From contig CAMDRT010000006.1 of NCBI GenBank assembly GCA_945906815.1, positions 1 through 64,000 on the forward strand: a DNA stretch of 64,000 bases, written 5' to 3'. Under the pieces are notes generated by a model, which was not told the origin of the DNA, did not search any database, and saw nothing but the letters and a program-made list of their open reading frames with translations. Below are positions 33,408 to 42,749 of the stretch, one piece after another. A program made the position numbers and the translations under genes. This stretch comes from Bordetella parapertussis. Its GTDB lineage: Bacteria; Pseudomonadota; Gammaproteobacteria; Burkholderiales; SG8-41. Each line of letters starts with the position of its first letter. Positions within the stretch are counted from its first letter, which is position 1.

Positions 33408-34679
33408 TTAATTCTTCTTGGCGCTGGCTGCGTCTTCGTGAAAAACCACCGGCCGCTCACGTAACGAGGGCATCGGCGTAGCCGGCAACACCAAATGGGC
33501 CAGCGCCGACTTGACCAGCATCTCAGTCACCGGATCGGCGATCAGGGCGTCGGTCGCGTGCTTGCTGGCGAACGAGATAGGCAGTTTGACCTCGCTTAGC
33601 CACTGGATCATCGGCCACGGCTGCATAGCTTCGTCGAGCTTGGTCAGCATCAGGCTCTCCCAGCGCGGCGCCCGATCCAGCCAGCGCTTGATGGTCGCTG
33701 CGGACGCATCGGCAGGAAGTAGCAGATGAAAACGGGCTTCGCGCATCGTCGCCGAAATCGCGTCGAGGTGGTCGGACGCCGCCACGCCAGCGGTGTCTAC
33801 GAGCACCAGTTTTCTGGATGCCAGCTCGTGCAGAATTTCTCCCAGGATAGCCTTGTCGGCGGCACGATAGCAGTCGATACCGGCTTGCGCGCTGAGCAGT
33901 TGTATCTGATTCCATGCGCCGGGACGACGGTCATTGAAGCTGACGATGGCCACTTGCTCGGGCAGAAAAGTGCCTACACGGGTGTGAGTCGCGGCCAAAC
34001 GTCCAAGCATCATGGTCTTGCCAGCGCCCGAGGGCCCGGCGATGACGTTGACGCCTTCGAGTGGAGTGGCACCCTTTTCGCGCCGTATCGACCGCGTCAG
34101 CAAGCTCCCGATCATGGTTAACGCGTTTGGCAGGCTGTCCGCCGTCCTGATTTCATCGATCAGCAGGCTACGCAGCCCGACCGGGACGCCAGCCTCGACC
34201 AGCGCCAAGGCAAGCGGCCTGACCGCCTCGGTCATATCGGTGGGTGCCTGCAAGGCGCCCAATCGCTGTGCGATGCCCAGTTCGCGGCGTATTTCCACGA
34301 ATTCCCGGCGCAACATCTCCACGATATCCTTGGCTTTTTCAAGCTCTTGCCGGTGCGTATCGAATTCCTCCGCACCCCGCAACGCCACTGACGAATCGGG
34401 CTTATGCCTAAGCTCGCCCATGCGGCCCTGTAAAACGTGGGCAAACCGCTCGCCAGGCGCCGTCGCCGTCAGAATGGGAGCGAGTCCGCCCGGCGGTGCC
34501 GGAGGATCGAGTGCATCCATGGACAGTCCATTGGCGGGATCCAGATCCACCGCCACGATCAGCTCGATCTTGCCGTTGATTCTTTGGTTGGAGATGATCA
34601 ATGCCTCTTTGCCGTACAGCTCCACAGCTTTGGCCGTGGCACGGCGATTGTCCGATTCCAGTACACGCTTGAGTTCCAT
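33408..34679 (-). CDS. flhF: Flagellar SRP-like GTPase FlhF
   Basis: A 423-residue SRP-type GTPase. The N-terminal basic/B domain (MELKRVLESDNRRATAKAV) precedes the NG domain, with P-loop VIAGPSGAGKTMMLGRLAAT, DTAGVAASD and MLTKLDEA (usually TKxD). FlhF recruits the first flagellar components to the pole. A proline-rich linker lies around residues 60-75. It starts 12 bp after the flhA stop and precedes flhG. Confidence 0.93.
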   Translation of the reverse strand: MELKRVLESDNRRATAKAVELYGKEALIISNQRINGKIELIVAVDLDPANGLSMDALDPPAPPGGLAPILTATAPGERFAHVLQGRMGELRHKPDSSVALRGAEEFDTHRQELEKAKDIVEMLRREFVEIRRELGIAQRLGALQAPTDMTEAVRPLALALVEAGVPVGLRSLLIDEIRTADSLPNALTMIGSLLTRSIRREKGATPLEGVNVIAGPSGAGKTMMLGRLAATHTRVGTFLPEQVAIVSFNDRRPGAWNQIQLLSAQAGIDCYRAADKAILGEILHELASRKLVLVDTAGVAASDHLDAISATMREARFHLLLPADASAATIKRWLDRAPRWESLMLTKLDEAMQPWPMIQWLSEVKLPISFASKHATDALIADPVTEMLVKSALAHLVLPATPMPSLRERPVVFHEDAASAKKN

Positions 34680-34691
34680 GAGGGCCTTCGA

Positions 34692-36791
34692 TTAGTTTCT
34701 TGGTTCGAGTTCTACCGTGAAAATCACCTTGACGGCCTGATCGTCTGGAATTTCACTATAGGATAGCACTACCAGATCGCCGACGCGGTAGCGCGCCATG
34801 CGCGAGAGCCAGGAGCGCACCGGGGGCGATACCACCAGCACGGCAGCGTGTCCTTGGTCCTGCACCGCCTTAGCGCTGGTTCGCAATGCGCCGAACAGGC
34901 TTTCGGCGAGTCCAGGTTCAAGCACCACACCCTGCGTCCCGGTACTTTGGCTGGCTGCATCGTGCAACAGTTTCTCCAATGTCGGCGCCAGCGTCATCAC
35001 CGACAGGTTGGACCCGGGGCTGGTCAGGCTCTGAACGATCATGCGACCCATCCGCGGCCTGACCAGCGCGGTAAGCTGGTTGGGATCCTGCGTGCGCGCG
35101 CTTTCCTCAGACAGCGCCTCAATGATAGAGCGCATATCCCGAATCGGAACTTCTTCGGCCAGCAGGTTCTGCAGTACGCGCGTTATCACCCCGAGGGAGA
35201 GTTTCGCCGGGATGACATCCTCGACCAACTTGGGCGAGCTTGCCGACAACTTGTCGATGAGTTGCTGGGCCTCGTCGTGACTCAGGCATTCGGCTGCGTT
35301 TTCCCTGAGCACCTTGTTCAAGTGCGTGGCAATCACCGTGCTGGCGTCCACCACGGTGTAACCCAGCGTACGGGCGTAGTCCTTCTGCGCTGGTTCGATC
35401 CACACCGCTTCCAGTCCGAAAGCCGGCTCCCGCGTCGGCAACCCTTCAAGCTTGCCGTGAATCTGCCCGGGATTGATGGCCAGTTCGCGGCCGAGCTTTA
35501 TTTCGCCGCTGTCCCGAACTACGCCCCTGAGCACGATTTGATACGTTTCCGGATCGAGGTTCAAAGCGTCCCGTATGCGCACCGGCGGGATCAGGAAGCC
35601 CAGTTCGGCCGACAGCTTCTTGCGCACCCCCTTGACACGCGACATCAATTGCCCGCCGGCCTCCGGATTGACCAAGGGAATCAGGCTGTAACCGATATCC
35701 AGTCCGATCATATCTACCTGCTCGACGTCGTTCCAGTCCAGCTCCTTCACCTGCGGCGCCACCGGCGCTTGCTGCGTGATGCCGAGCGGCTCACCGGTGT
35801 CGTTTTCTCTGCGCAGCAGCATAAAGCCGAGCCCTCCCGCCAGTCCGCCCAGCACGATAAAGACGACGTGTGGCATCCCCGGGATGAGGCCAAGCAGCAT
35901 CAGGATTCCCGCGGACACAAACAAGGGCCCCGGTTTTCCCAGTTGCGTCGAAGCCTGCTCGGTCATCGACTGCGCGGTGGTGACCCGGGTAACAATGATA
36001 GCCGTGGCCAGTGACAGGAACATCGCTGGAATCTGCGCCACCAGGCCGTCGCCTATGGTCAACAGGGTGTAGATGCGTAGCGCTTCGGAAGCCGAAAGAC
36101 CGTGCATGCCGATGCCGATGCCTAATCCACCCACAATATTGATGATAAGGATCAGGATGCCGGCTATCGCGTCGCCGCGAACGAACTTAGAAGCGCCGTC
36201 CATGGAGCCGAAAAACTCAGCTTCCTGCGCCAGCTCCGCGCGACGCTTCTTGGCGTCCTCCTGCGTCAGAACGCCAGAGTTCAGGTCTGCGTCGATCGCC
36301 ATCTGCTTTCCCGGCATCGCATCCAGCGTGAACCTGGCGGTTACTTCTGAAACACGCCCCGCGCCCTTGGTGATCACGATGAAGTTGATGATCATTAGGA
36401 TCGCAAAAATGATCACGCCAACGAGGTAATTGCCGTGAATGACGAATTCGCCGAAAGCCTGAATGACCTTACCTGCCGAGTCGGGCCCTTTGTGTCCTTC
36501 AACCAGCACGACGCGTGTGGATGCCACGTTCAGCGCTAAGCGCAGCGTTGTGGCCAGCAGCAGTATCGATGGAAAAGAAGAAAAATCAAGCGGTCGCGTG
36601 GTCTTGATCGCGACCATGATGATCACCATCCCGGCCAGGAGATTGAACGTAAACAGCACGTCGAGCACCAATGCGGGCAAGGGGACCACCAGCATTGCCA
36701 TAATCATCAGCACGAGCGCCGGGATGCTCAAGTCGGCAAGTTTCTTGGTCGACCAGGCGTGACGGAGAGTAACTACCGCGGTTGCAGCCAT
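34692..36791 (-). CDS. flhA: Flagellar export gate protein FlhA
   Basis: A 699-residue FlhA. About eight membrane helices span the first ~330 residues, including the FHIPEP-type region between helices (TTLRLALNVASTRVVLVEG) and the charged loop TRFTLDAMPGKQMAIDADLN. The C-terminal cytoplasmic domain that receives chaperone-substrate complexes follows. FlhA forms the nonameric export ring with FlhB, FliP, FliQ and FliR. The 222-bp region upstream to divergent fliK is AT-rich and should contain promoters for both directions, but no clear -35/-10 pair was identified. Confidence 0.95.
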   Translation of the reverse strand: MAATAVVTLRHAWSTKKLADLSIPALVLMIMAMLVVPLPALVLDVLFTFNLLAGMVIIMVAIKTTRPLDFSSFPSILLLATTLRLALNVASTRVVLVEGHKGPDSAGKVIQAFGEFVIHGNYLVGVIIFAILMIINFIVITKGAGRVSEVTARFTLDAMPGKQMAIDADLNSGVLTQEDAKKRRAELAQEAEFFGSMDGASKFVRGDAIAGILILIINIVGGLGIGIGMHGLSASEALRIYTLLTIGDGLVAQIPAMFLSLATAIIVTRVTTAQSMTEQASTQLGKPGPLFVSAGILMLLGLIPGMPHVVFIVLGGLAGGLGFMLLRRENDTGEPLGITQQAPVAPQVKELDWNDVEQVDMIGLDIGYSLIPLVNPEAGGQLMSRVKGVRKKLSAELGFLIPPVRIRDALNLDPETYQIVLRGVVRDSGEIKLGRELAINPGQIHGKLEGLPTREPAFGLEAVWIEPAQKDYARTLGYTVVDASTVIATHLNKVLRENAAECLSHDEAQQLIDKLSASSPKLVEDVIPAKLSLGVITRVLQNLLAEEVPIRDMRSIIEALSEESARTQDPNQLTALVRPRMGRMIVQSLTSPGSNLSVMTLAPTLEKLLHDAASQSTGTQGVVLEPGLAESLFGALRTSAKAVQDQGHAAVLVVSPPVRSWLSRMARYRVGDLVVLSYSEIPDDQAVKVIFTVELEPRN

Positions 36792-37013
36792 TTTTTTGAC
36801 AACTTATAATTAGTTCTTTGATTAATAAAGATATTTTTTTTATTTCCACAACTAAACTATAAATTAAGCAAATTCCATGCCATTTTTTTATGTCATGTCC
36901 CGTGCGGGTTGCGAGTCCCCGGTTCCGTCCGATTTTGAAATATTTTGCGGCCCTGTCACAGTTGTTGCTTATAGAGGATCAGGTAACCTTCAACTCCTGA
37001 CCGATAAACTGCT

Positions 37014-38942
37014 ATGCCGACACCGACATCGATAAATTTTTATAGCGTAACTAATTGTTATGAAACAACTAACTCCATTGATGGCGAGCGTCATGGAAGT
37101 CCAGCCGCAAGCGGGGGCAAGCCATTTGGCGCCACCTTGCGGGAGGCGCGGCAGACCGCCGACGGACCTAATATTGCCTACTACGGCGGCAACAAGTTGC
37201 CGAACAGCAATTTGCAGCAGGTCACGCTCGGCCCGCAGGTCAACATCATCATGCCGGCAGGCCCTCCTCCCGATGATCAAAGCTTGCTGGCGTTTGCGCG
37301 TTCGCAGGGGATAGATGAGCGCCTGATTCAGCAGCTCCTAGACAAGGTCATAGCGGGCGACGGCGGTGATGCTGAGCTCGAAATACAGCCCGCTGCGCTA
37401 AGCGGCGATGTTCCCCAGGTCTTCGCATCGGCTGCCGTCTTTCTCCAACCGTCAGGCGTGGCTATGCCGCTGGCTGGTGTTGCAACGGTTCAGCCAGAGC
37501 AGCAGATCCTGGAACATGTGGTGGCGGGCGACGGCGGCGATGCTGAGCTCGCAGTACAGCCCGCTGAGTTAAGCGGCAATGATCCCCTGGTCGGCGCAGC
37601 GGTTGCCTTCCTTGTTCAGCCGTCAGGCGTGGATATGCCGCTGGCTGGTGGTGTAACGCTACAGCCAGACGCAGAGCAGGCAGCGGGAACCCGTTTCGAG
37701 GCCGGTCGGGCAGGGGGGGCGGTCATGCCAGACGTGATTGCGAAGTTGCCTTCCGCGATCCGCGATGCGCTCGCAGCGGCCAGCACGGTGGTTACGGCAG
37801 CGGCGGACGGGAGCGGCCCCGTTACGGTCGCCGCCACTCGGGGGGCCGGCACGGCGCCTCCCAGCGAGTTTTTGCTGCCCGCTTCGAGCGCGATTTCTAG
37901 GGCCATCGCGCCACAGAGCCCCCCACTGCCATCTCCGGCAACGGCGAATCACGTGGCGGCCCCCGCCATGGTCTCCGCGGCCATGGCCGCAGGCACGGCT
38001 GGACTAAGCGTGGCGCAAATCTTGCCGCCCGCCTTAGCGGCGGCGCAGTTGGCGTGGCCTAGCGGTCAGGCTGCCGCAAATGTCAACCCTGCCGGCGGCG
38101 ATCCAATGGCTCTCCCCCTTAATGGATACGCCACGCTCACGCCTGCGCAGCCTGGGAGCGAGGCATTACGCGCCGACGGGGCATTACTGCGAGCGCTGGT
38201 GGAGGGGCCGTCAATTCCGGCTCAGGTGGCCGCTCAGGTGGCCGCTCAGGTGCCGGCGGGCTTGATCGAGGCGAGGGCAGTAGCCATCGCGACCGGTCCC
38301 GGAGTTGCCAAACTGGGACTCGCCAATCTACCGGAATTGGGCGCTAGGGCCTCAAGTGATTCCGCACAGAGCGCCACAACGACCGATGCGCCGGCCGAAA
38401 CCAGCTCCCCCCGCTGGGACGCAGGCGCCAGGACGGTCATCGATCTGGGTGGCACAGCCCCGGATAATCAGGAGTCCATGAACGATGCCCATTTCAGGCG
38501 CAGCGAACAATACCAATTGCTGTCGGAACGCCTGTCCGCTGCGCTGGGGCAGCGGGCCGCGGCAGAACTGGGCAAGGGTAACTGGCAGTTCACCCTGCAT
38601 CTGAATCCCGCGTATCTGGGACGGATTGACGTTCGCCTTGGGCGGCGGGCCAGTGGCCACATCGATGCTGAATTCAGTGCCGCACAAAGGGACACCAAGG
38701 ATCTGCTACAAAACGGCATGGGCAGACTCAGGGAGGTCATGGCGGCATCCGGGCTGGATATGCAGCTGCTCGACGTGCGGCATGGGGATAGCGCCAGCGC
38801 CAGCGGCGGCCACCCGCAACCATCGCGGCAGGGCTCGGCTGTACCATTCACTGCGGCACCCCGCATCGACAGCGGCTCGCCAGCGGCAGCCCGAACCCAC
38901 ATCGACTATATCGGCAGAGACGGCTTGGATGTCATGGCTTAG
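37014..38942 (+). CDS. fliK: Flagellar hook-length control protein FliK
   Basis: A 642-residue FliK. The long Ala/Pro/Gly-rich ruler region is low in conserved sequence. The C-terminal Flg_hook domain is clear around residues 510-600: NWQFTLHLNPAYLGRIDVRL, then AEFSAAQRDTKDLLQNGM and LREVMAASGLDMQLLDVR. FliK is secreted, measures the hook and switches FlhB specificity. It holds a 57-residue tandem duplication (from about residues 112 and 169). First gene of the plus-strand export cluster; a 212-bp gap separates it from fliL. Confidence 0.88.
   Translation: MPTPTSINFYSVTNCYETTNSIDGERHGSPAASGGKPFGATLREARQTADGPNIAYYGGNKLPNSNLQQVTLGPQVNIIMPAGPPPDDQSLLAFARSQGIDERLIQQLLDKVIAGDGGDAELEIQPAALSGDVPQVFASAAVFLQPSGVAMPLAGVATVQPEQQILEHVVAGDGGDAELAVQPAELSGNDPLVGAAVAFLVQPSGVDMPLAGGVTLQPDAEQAAGTRFEAGRAGGAVMPDVIAKLPSAIRDALAAASTVVTAAADGSGPVTVAATRGAGTAPPSEFLLPASSAISRAIAPQSPPLPSPATANHVAAPAMVSAAMAAGTAGLSVAQILPPALAAAQLAWPSGQAAANVNPAGGDPMALPLNGYATLTPAQPGSEALRADGALLRALVEGPSIPAQVAAQVAAQVPAGLIEARAVAIATGPGVAKLGLANLPELGARASSDSAQSATTTDAPAETSSPRWDAGARTVIDLGGTAPDNQESMNDAHFRRSEQYQLLSERLSAALGQRAAAELGKGNWQFTLHLNPAYLGRIDVRLGRRASGHIDAEFSAAQRDTKDLLQNGMGRLREVMAASGLDMQLLDVRHGDSASASGGHPQPSRQGSAVPFTAAPRIDSGSPAAARTHIDYIGRDGLDVMA
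37347..37669 (+). repeat. 171-bp tandem duplication inside fliK
   Basis: Unit 1 (from 37347) and unit 2 (from 37518) encode closely similar peptides (VAGDGGDAEL...QPAxLSG...FLVQPSGV-type), with a period of 57 codons and an intact frame. The DNA similarity is high enough to indicate a fairly recent duplication of part of the FliK ruler region. Confidence 0.85.
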
Positions 38943-39154
38943 CCTGCCATATAAGTTTTAGGCACGCACCTTGCTTTATTCCATTTATCAGAAGGAATAA
39001 TGGCTGGGTGCGTCAATAAAGTGACACCTATTTTGGACATAGGTACCCTGCTGCGCAGGGTTTATCCCCGAGCCAGACCGCATGCCTATAGCAGCATACA
39101 AGTAATTGTTTCATAATAGTTTATCTCTAACTTATCCAGGTTTCATCACATCCC
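38943..39154. other. fliK-fliL spacer with small inverted repeats
   Basis: The gap contains ACCTA...TAGGT (39026-39044) and a 6-bp hairpin ACCCTG-CTGCG-CAGGGT (39045-39061) followed by TTTA, a weak terminator candidate. The bases just before the fliL ATG lack a strong Shine-Dalgarno sequence. No gene is seen. Confidence 0.45.
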
Positions 39155-39814
39155 ATGTCCGAACAAAAAGCGGAAGAAGCACCTGCAGGGAAGAAAAAAG
39201 GCGCGATGCTAAAGATCATCGCCGTGGTTGGCGTCCTCGTGGTCGTTGTCGGCGCCTCCATCGGCGGGACCCTCGCGTTGACCGGATTTTTTTCCAAGAA
39301 ACCGGTGGACGCCGAGCAACTCGCCGAAGCCGATTCCGATGCCGGTGTCAAACAGGCTGACGACGGCCGCGGCACCGACAAGGCCAAGGACAAGGCCAAG
39401 GACAAGGCCAAGGACAAAGGCAAGGACAAAGGCAAGGACAAGGACGGAACGCCGCAGAAAAAGGCACTCCCCAAGGATGCTCAGGCCCGGTTCGAAAAGA
39501 GCTACATGGACCTCGACGACAAAAAGGCGCTGGTGGCCAATCTTGCAAATTCGCGCAAGGTCATGCAGGTGTCGCTATCGCTGATGACCCAATACGACGA
39601 CCGCGTGTTCAAGAACGTTGAAAAACATCGCGCCGCGTTGCGATCGGCGGCACTGGACGTGCTCAGACAAGTCAGCGAGGCCGATATTGCCAGGCCCGAA
39701 TTCCGCGCCGAGTTGGCCAAGCAGTTGCGTGGGCGCATCAATGCCGAACTGGAAAGGCTGGAGAACTTTGGTGGCATCGAGGAAGTTTTTTTCACCGAAT
39801 TCGTCCACCAGTAA
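39155..39814 (+). CDS. fliL: Flagellar basal body protein FliL
   Basis: A 219-residue FliL with a short cytoplasmic N terminus, one membrane helix (about residues 19-40) and a periplasmic domain with family segments SYMDLDDKKALVANLANS, LSLMTQYDDRVF and a C terminus ending FFTEFVHQ. FliL surrounds the stator and raises torque. Between helix and domain is an unusual lysine/aspartate repeat (about residues 69-93, KDKA and KDKG units). It begins the fliL-M-N-O-P set. Confidence 0.88.
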   Translation: MSEQKAEEAPAGKKKGAMLKIIAVVGVLVVVVGASIGGTLALTGFFSKKPVDAEQLAEADSDAGVKQADDGRGTDKAKDKAKDKAKDKGKDKGKDKDGTPQKKALPKDAQARFEKSYMDLDDKKALVANLANSRKVMQVSLSLMTQYDDRVFKNVEKHRAALRSAALDVLRQVSEADIARPEFRAELAKQLRGRINAELERLENFGGIEEVFFTEFVHQ

Positions 39815-39859
39815 TTCTGCTACTCAGCCTGCCTTGAAACCACCGCCGCAAACACCCCG

Positions 39860-40858
39860 ATGAGCCAAGCCACCAACCTGTTGACTAGCGAAGAAATGGA
39901 TGCGCTTACAACGGGCATTCATGACGGCTCGATTGCGACCGACACCGGCTACAACACCGGCATCAGCATCCGCAAACACGATCTCACCAACGAGGACAGC
40001 TCGCTGGGGGTGAACGTCTCATCGCTGGACATGATCAACGAGCGCTTCATCCGCCTGTTCCGGCTCGCGATGCTGGACGTCCTGCGCACCAGTCCCAAGA
40101 TCAATCCCACCCGCGCACAGCTGCTCAAGTTCGGTGATTACATGAAGGGGTTGAGCCCCCCCTTGTCGGTCAATGTCATCCGCGTCAATCCGCTGCGCGG
40201 AAACGCGATGGTGCTGATAGATACCAACGTGGTGTTCACCACGTTGGACAATTTTTTCGGGGGATTCGGGCGCGGCATCGGTCAACTCGCGCCCGGAAGG
40301 CTGTTTACGCCCACCGAGACGCGTGTCATCGACCTTATTCTGGACGTTATGTTCGGCGCCTTGAAAGAGGCGTGGGCGCCGCTGCTGGCGGTAGATTTTG
40401 AAAAAATCAGCTCAGAGATCAATCCCCATTTTGCCCAGATCGCCGACGAGAACGACCTAGTCATCGTCAATCATTTTGATGCGGAGTGCGGCGATGGTAA
40501 CCACGGATTCCTGGACGTCGTCTACCCATACTCCGCGATCAAGCCGATTCGCGAGCAGTTGAGGAGCCGCATGGCGTCCGACGACGGTGACGAGACCTCC
40601 AAAAACCGCTGGCACACCGAACTTACCTCCGCGGTGGGCGACGCCAAGCTTGAGATCCACGTGCTCATCGGCAGTCTGACCGCCGCGCTGAGTCAGCTTG
40701 AATCGATCAAGGAGGGCGATTTGCTTTTTTTCAAGAAAACGGACTACGCAAGGGTCAACATTTCCGACATCCCTGTTTTCGAAGCCCGCGTCGGAACAGC
40801 CGGACCCAATACGGCCATCAGGATAGAAAAAATCCTGGAGCCGTCACCCGAGACATGA
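39860..40858 (+). CDS. fliM: Flagellar switch protein FliM
   Basis: A 332-residue FliM. The N-terminal LTSEEMDALTTGI resembles the CheY-P-binding helix (usually LSQxEIDALL). The middle CheC-like domain has INERFIRLFRLAMLDVL and FFGGFGRG, and the C-terminal SpoA domain follows from about residue 255 (ELTSAVGDAKLEIHVLIGSL). FliM joins FliG and FliN in the C ring and controls rotation sense. ATG 39860 is 45 bp after fliL. Confidence 0.94.
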   Translation: MSQATNLLTSEEMDALTTGIHDGSIATDTGYNTGISIRKHDLTNEDSSLGVNVSSLDMINERFIRLFRLAMLDVLRTSPKINPTRAQLLKFGDYMKGLSPPLSVNVIRVNPLRGNAMVLIDTNVVFTTLDNFFGGFGRGIGQLAPGRLFTPTETRVIDLILDVMFGALKEAWAPLLAVDFEKISSEINPHFAQIADENDLVIVNHFDAECGDGNHGFLDVVYPYSAIKPIREQLRSRMASDDGDETSKNRWHTELTSAVGDAKLEIHVLIGSLTAALSQLESIKEGDLLFFKKTDYARVNISDIPVFEARVGTAGPNTAIRIEKILEPSPET

Positions 40859-40869
40859 AAGGATAGAGC

Positions 40870-41178
40870 ATGACAGAAGGTATAGCCGCAGAGACTCCAT
40901 CGAGCGCGGGCATCGAACAGCAGCTCGATGCCACGTTGCTCAAGAGCATACCGGTGACCATATCGGTTGAAGTGGGCCGCGCGGTGCTCAAGATCAGTGA
41001 CCTCCTGCGCCTGACTCAGGGTAGCGTCGTTGAACTCGACCGCATCGCGGGCGAGCCGGTAGATTTGCTGGTGCACAACACCGTGATCGCTCAGGGTGAA
41101 GTCGTGCTCGTCAACGACCGCTATGGCATCCGACTGACCCGCGTGGTCACTGCGGCCGAGCGACTGAAAAATCTCTGA
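40870..41178 (+). CDS. fliN: Flagellar switch protein FliN
   Basis: A 102-residue FliN comprising little more than the SpoA domain: LLKSIPVTISVEVGRAVLKI, LLRLTQGSVVELDRIAGEPV and VLVNDRYGIRLTRVV. It forms the base of the C ring and docks FliH-FliI export complexes. AGGATAG-type sequence precedes ATG 40870, 11 bp after fliM. Confidence 0.95.
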   Translation: MTEGIAAETPSSAGIEQQLDATLLKSIPVTISVEVGRAVLKISDLLRLTQGSVVELDRIAGEPVDLLVHNTVIAQGEVVLVNDRYGIRLTRVVTAAERLKNL

Positions 41179-41181
41179 CCG

Positions 41182-41556
41182 ATGGCAACATCTTCCTCCC
41201 TCGGTGTCACCGACTGGTTGTCGTTCTTGGCCAGTTTCGTTCTGGTTATTGGCATCATTGTCGCGTTGTTCTATGCGCTGAAACGGCTGGGCAGCGGGGA
41301 TCTGGGCGGCCGCCGGGAAAAGCGCATCCAGATGCTGGAGCAGCATGCGCTAGGCAACCGCCAGCGTATCGTGCTGATTCGCGCCAAGGATCGAGAGATC
41401 CTTGTGGGCATAACCCTGCAGCAGATCTCGACACTTGCGGTGTGGCCGGCTGATCCGCTCGAACAGGATAGCGCCTCGCCCACGCCGGTCGAAAGCGGCG
41501 CTTCGCTGCATCGATTCCTGCAAAAATTGAAGCCGACCACAGGCGCGCGGTCATGA
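41182..41556 (+). CDS. fliO: Flagellar export protein FliO
   Basis: A 124-residue FliO: one membrane helix (about residues 11-31), then a basic cytoplasmic domain with MLEQHALGNRQRIVLIRAKD and EILVGITLQQISTLAVW, the family core. FliO helps assemble the FliP ring. It starts 3 bp after fliN and overlaps fliP by 4 nt. Confidence 0.9.
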   Translation: MATSSSLGVTDWLSFLASFVLVIGIIVALFYALKRLGSGDLGGRREKRIQMLEQHALGNRQRIVLIRAKDREILVGITLQQISTLAVWPADPLEQDSASPTPVESGASLHRFLQKLKPTTGARS

Positions 41557-42314
41557 GCAAACGCATCCTCACGCCTGCACTGCTCACGTTGGCGCTGGGT
41601 TTATTGGCTTGGGTCGCGCCCTCAGCTTTCGCTGAAGGGCTGCCGGTGCTGAACGTCATCAACGATGGAAGTAAGGGTAGCCGCTATAGCGTCACCCTGG
41701 AACTACTGGCGTTGATGAGCATGCTGACACTGCTGCCATCGATGCTGCTGATGATGACGCCCTTCATACGCATCATCATCGTCATGTCGCTGCTTAGGCA
41801 GGCGCTGGGAACCGGCCAGACTCCGCCGAACCAGGTGCTAGTCGGACTCGCGCTTTTCCTCAGTTTTTTCGTCATGGCACCGGTGCTGACCCAGATCTAC
41901 GAGAAAGCCGCGGTTCCCTACATGAGCAACAGCATGCCCATCGCCTCGGCCTTGGCAGAAGCGGAAAAACCGCTCCGCCGCTTCATGCTCAACCAGACCC
42001 GGCAGGACGACATCAATGCTTTTGCGCAAATAACGGACAAGGGCAAGCCCGCTGATGCCCAGTCCGTTCCGTTTTTCACACTCGTCCCCGCCTTCATCAC
42101 GTCCGAGCTGAAAAGCGCGTTTACTATCGGGTTCCTGATTTACATCCCGTTTGTCGTTATCGATCTGATCGTCGCCAGCGTACTGATGTCCCTGGGCATG
42201 ATGATGCTCTCGCCGATGATGATTTCGATGCCGTTCAAGCTTATGCTGTTTGTGCTGGTTGACGGTTGGGGACTGATGGTGGGTTCCCTCGCAGCTAGCT
42301 TCTCGATGCGCTAG
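41553..42314 (+). CDS. fliP: Flagellar export gate protein FliP
   Basis: A 253-residue FliP with a signal-peptide-like N terminus ending SAFA-EG, then LLMMTPFIRIIIVMSLLRQA, QTPPNQVLVGLALFLSFFVM and the C-terminal LKSAFTIGFLIYIPFVVIDL and SPMMISMPFKLMLFVLVDGW. FliP with FliQ and FliR forms the export gate. Its TAG stop (42312-42314) lies in the CTAG that begins a MITE-like repeat, so the repeat was inserted at the very end of the gene without changing the family-typical C terminus. Confidence 0.95.
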   Translation: MSKRILTPALLTLALGLLAWVAPSAFAEGLPVLNVINDGSKGSRYSVTLELLALMSMLTLLPSMLLMMTPFIRIIIVMSLLRQALGTGQTPPNQVLVGLALFLSFFVMAPVLTQIYEKAAVPYMSNSMPIASALAEAEKPLRRFMLNQTRQDDINAFAQITDKGKPADAQSVPFFTLVPAFITSELKSAFTIGFLIYIPFVVIDLIVASVLMSLGMMMLSPMMISMPFKLMLFVLVDGWGLMVGSLAASFSMR

Positions 42315-42437
42315 TGTAGTGCTTCACTCTATGCGGCACTCATACAACGGCACGGCATCAGCGAAACTCCTCCCCTTTCAAGGGGGAGAGCGTAGCGAGG
42401 GGGCATCTGTCTCATGAATTGCGAAGCAGTACACTAG
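42311..42437. mobile_element. MITE-like element, copy 1 (127 bp)
   Basis: The ends are imperfect inverted repeats: CTAGTGTAGTGCTTCAC at the left and, reading inward from the right, CTAGTGTACTGCTTCGC (15 of 17 match). CTAG bounds both sides and could be a 4-bp target duplication. There is no coding capacity. It shares its sequence with copy 2 at 48927-49126 but lacks a 75-nt internal segment. It lies between fliP and fliQ. Confidence 0.8.
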
Positions 42438-42449
42438 AAAGTAGCGCGA

Positions 42450-42719
42450 ATGGATACCTCAGCAATCGTCGATCTTGCCAAGGAGGCACTGTGGGTCACG
42501 GCATTGGTGTCGGCCCCGCTGCTCGTCGTGGCTCTGCTGGTCGGACTACTGGTCGGCATCCTCCAGGCAGCGACCTCGGTCAACGAAGCCTCCTTGAGCT
42601 TCATTCCGAAACTGATCGCGATGGCGCTAGCCATCGTGCTGTTCGGCAACTGGCAATTGAGTGTGCTGACGGATTACGCTCGCGCCATCTTTCACCGGAT
42701 TCCCGGGCTGTTTTCGTGA
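42450..42719 (+). CDS. fliQ: Flagellar export gate protein FliQ
   Basis: An 89-residue FliQ of two membrane helices (about residues 16-38 and 49-72), with the family core VSAPLLVVALLVGLLVGILQ and ATSVNEASLSFIPKLIAMAL. It is part of the FliPQR gate. The MITE copy separates it from fliP by 135 bp; these genes are normally adjacent, so transcription must pass the repeat or start anew. Confidence 0.95.
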   Translation: MDTSAIVDLAKEALWVTALVSAPLLVVALLVGLLVGILQAATSVNEASLSFIPKLIAMALAIVLFGNWQLSVLTDYARAIFHRIPGLFS

Positions 42720-42749
42720 CGCCGGCAGCGTAGCTGAGAAACCCCCTAC

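Noticed and set aside
36796-36810. TTGACA and TATAAT close together upstream of flhA
   Set aside because: Only 3 bp separate the two boxes, so they cannot act as a sigma-70 promoter pair.
39018-39044. Possible sigma-28 site TAAAG...GACATA upstream of fliL
   Set aside because: The -10 part matches GCCGATAA in too few positions, and the stretch is better described as a small inverted repeat.
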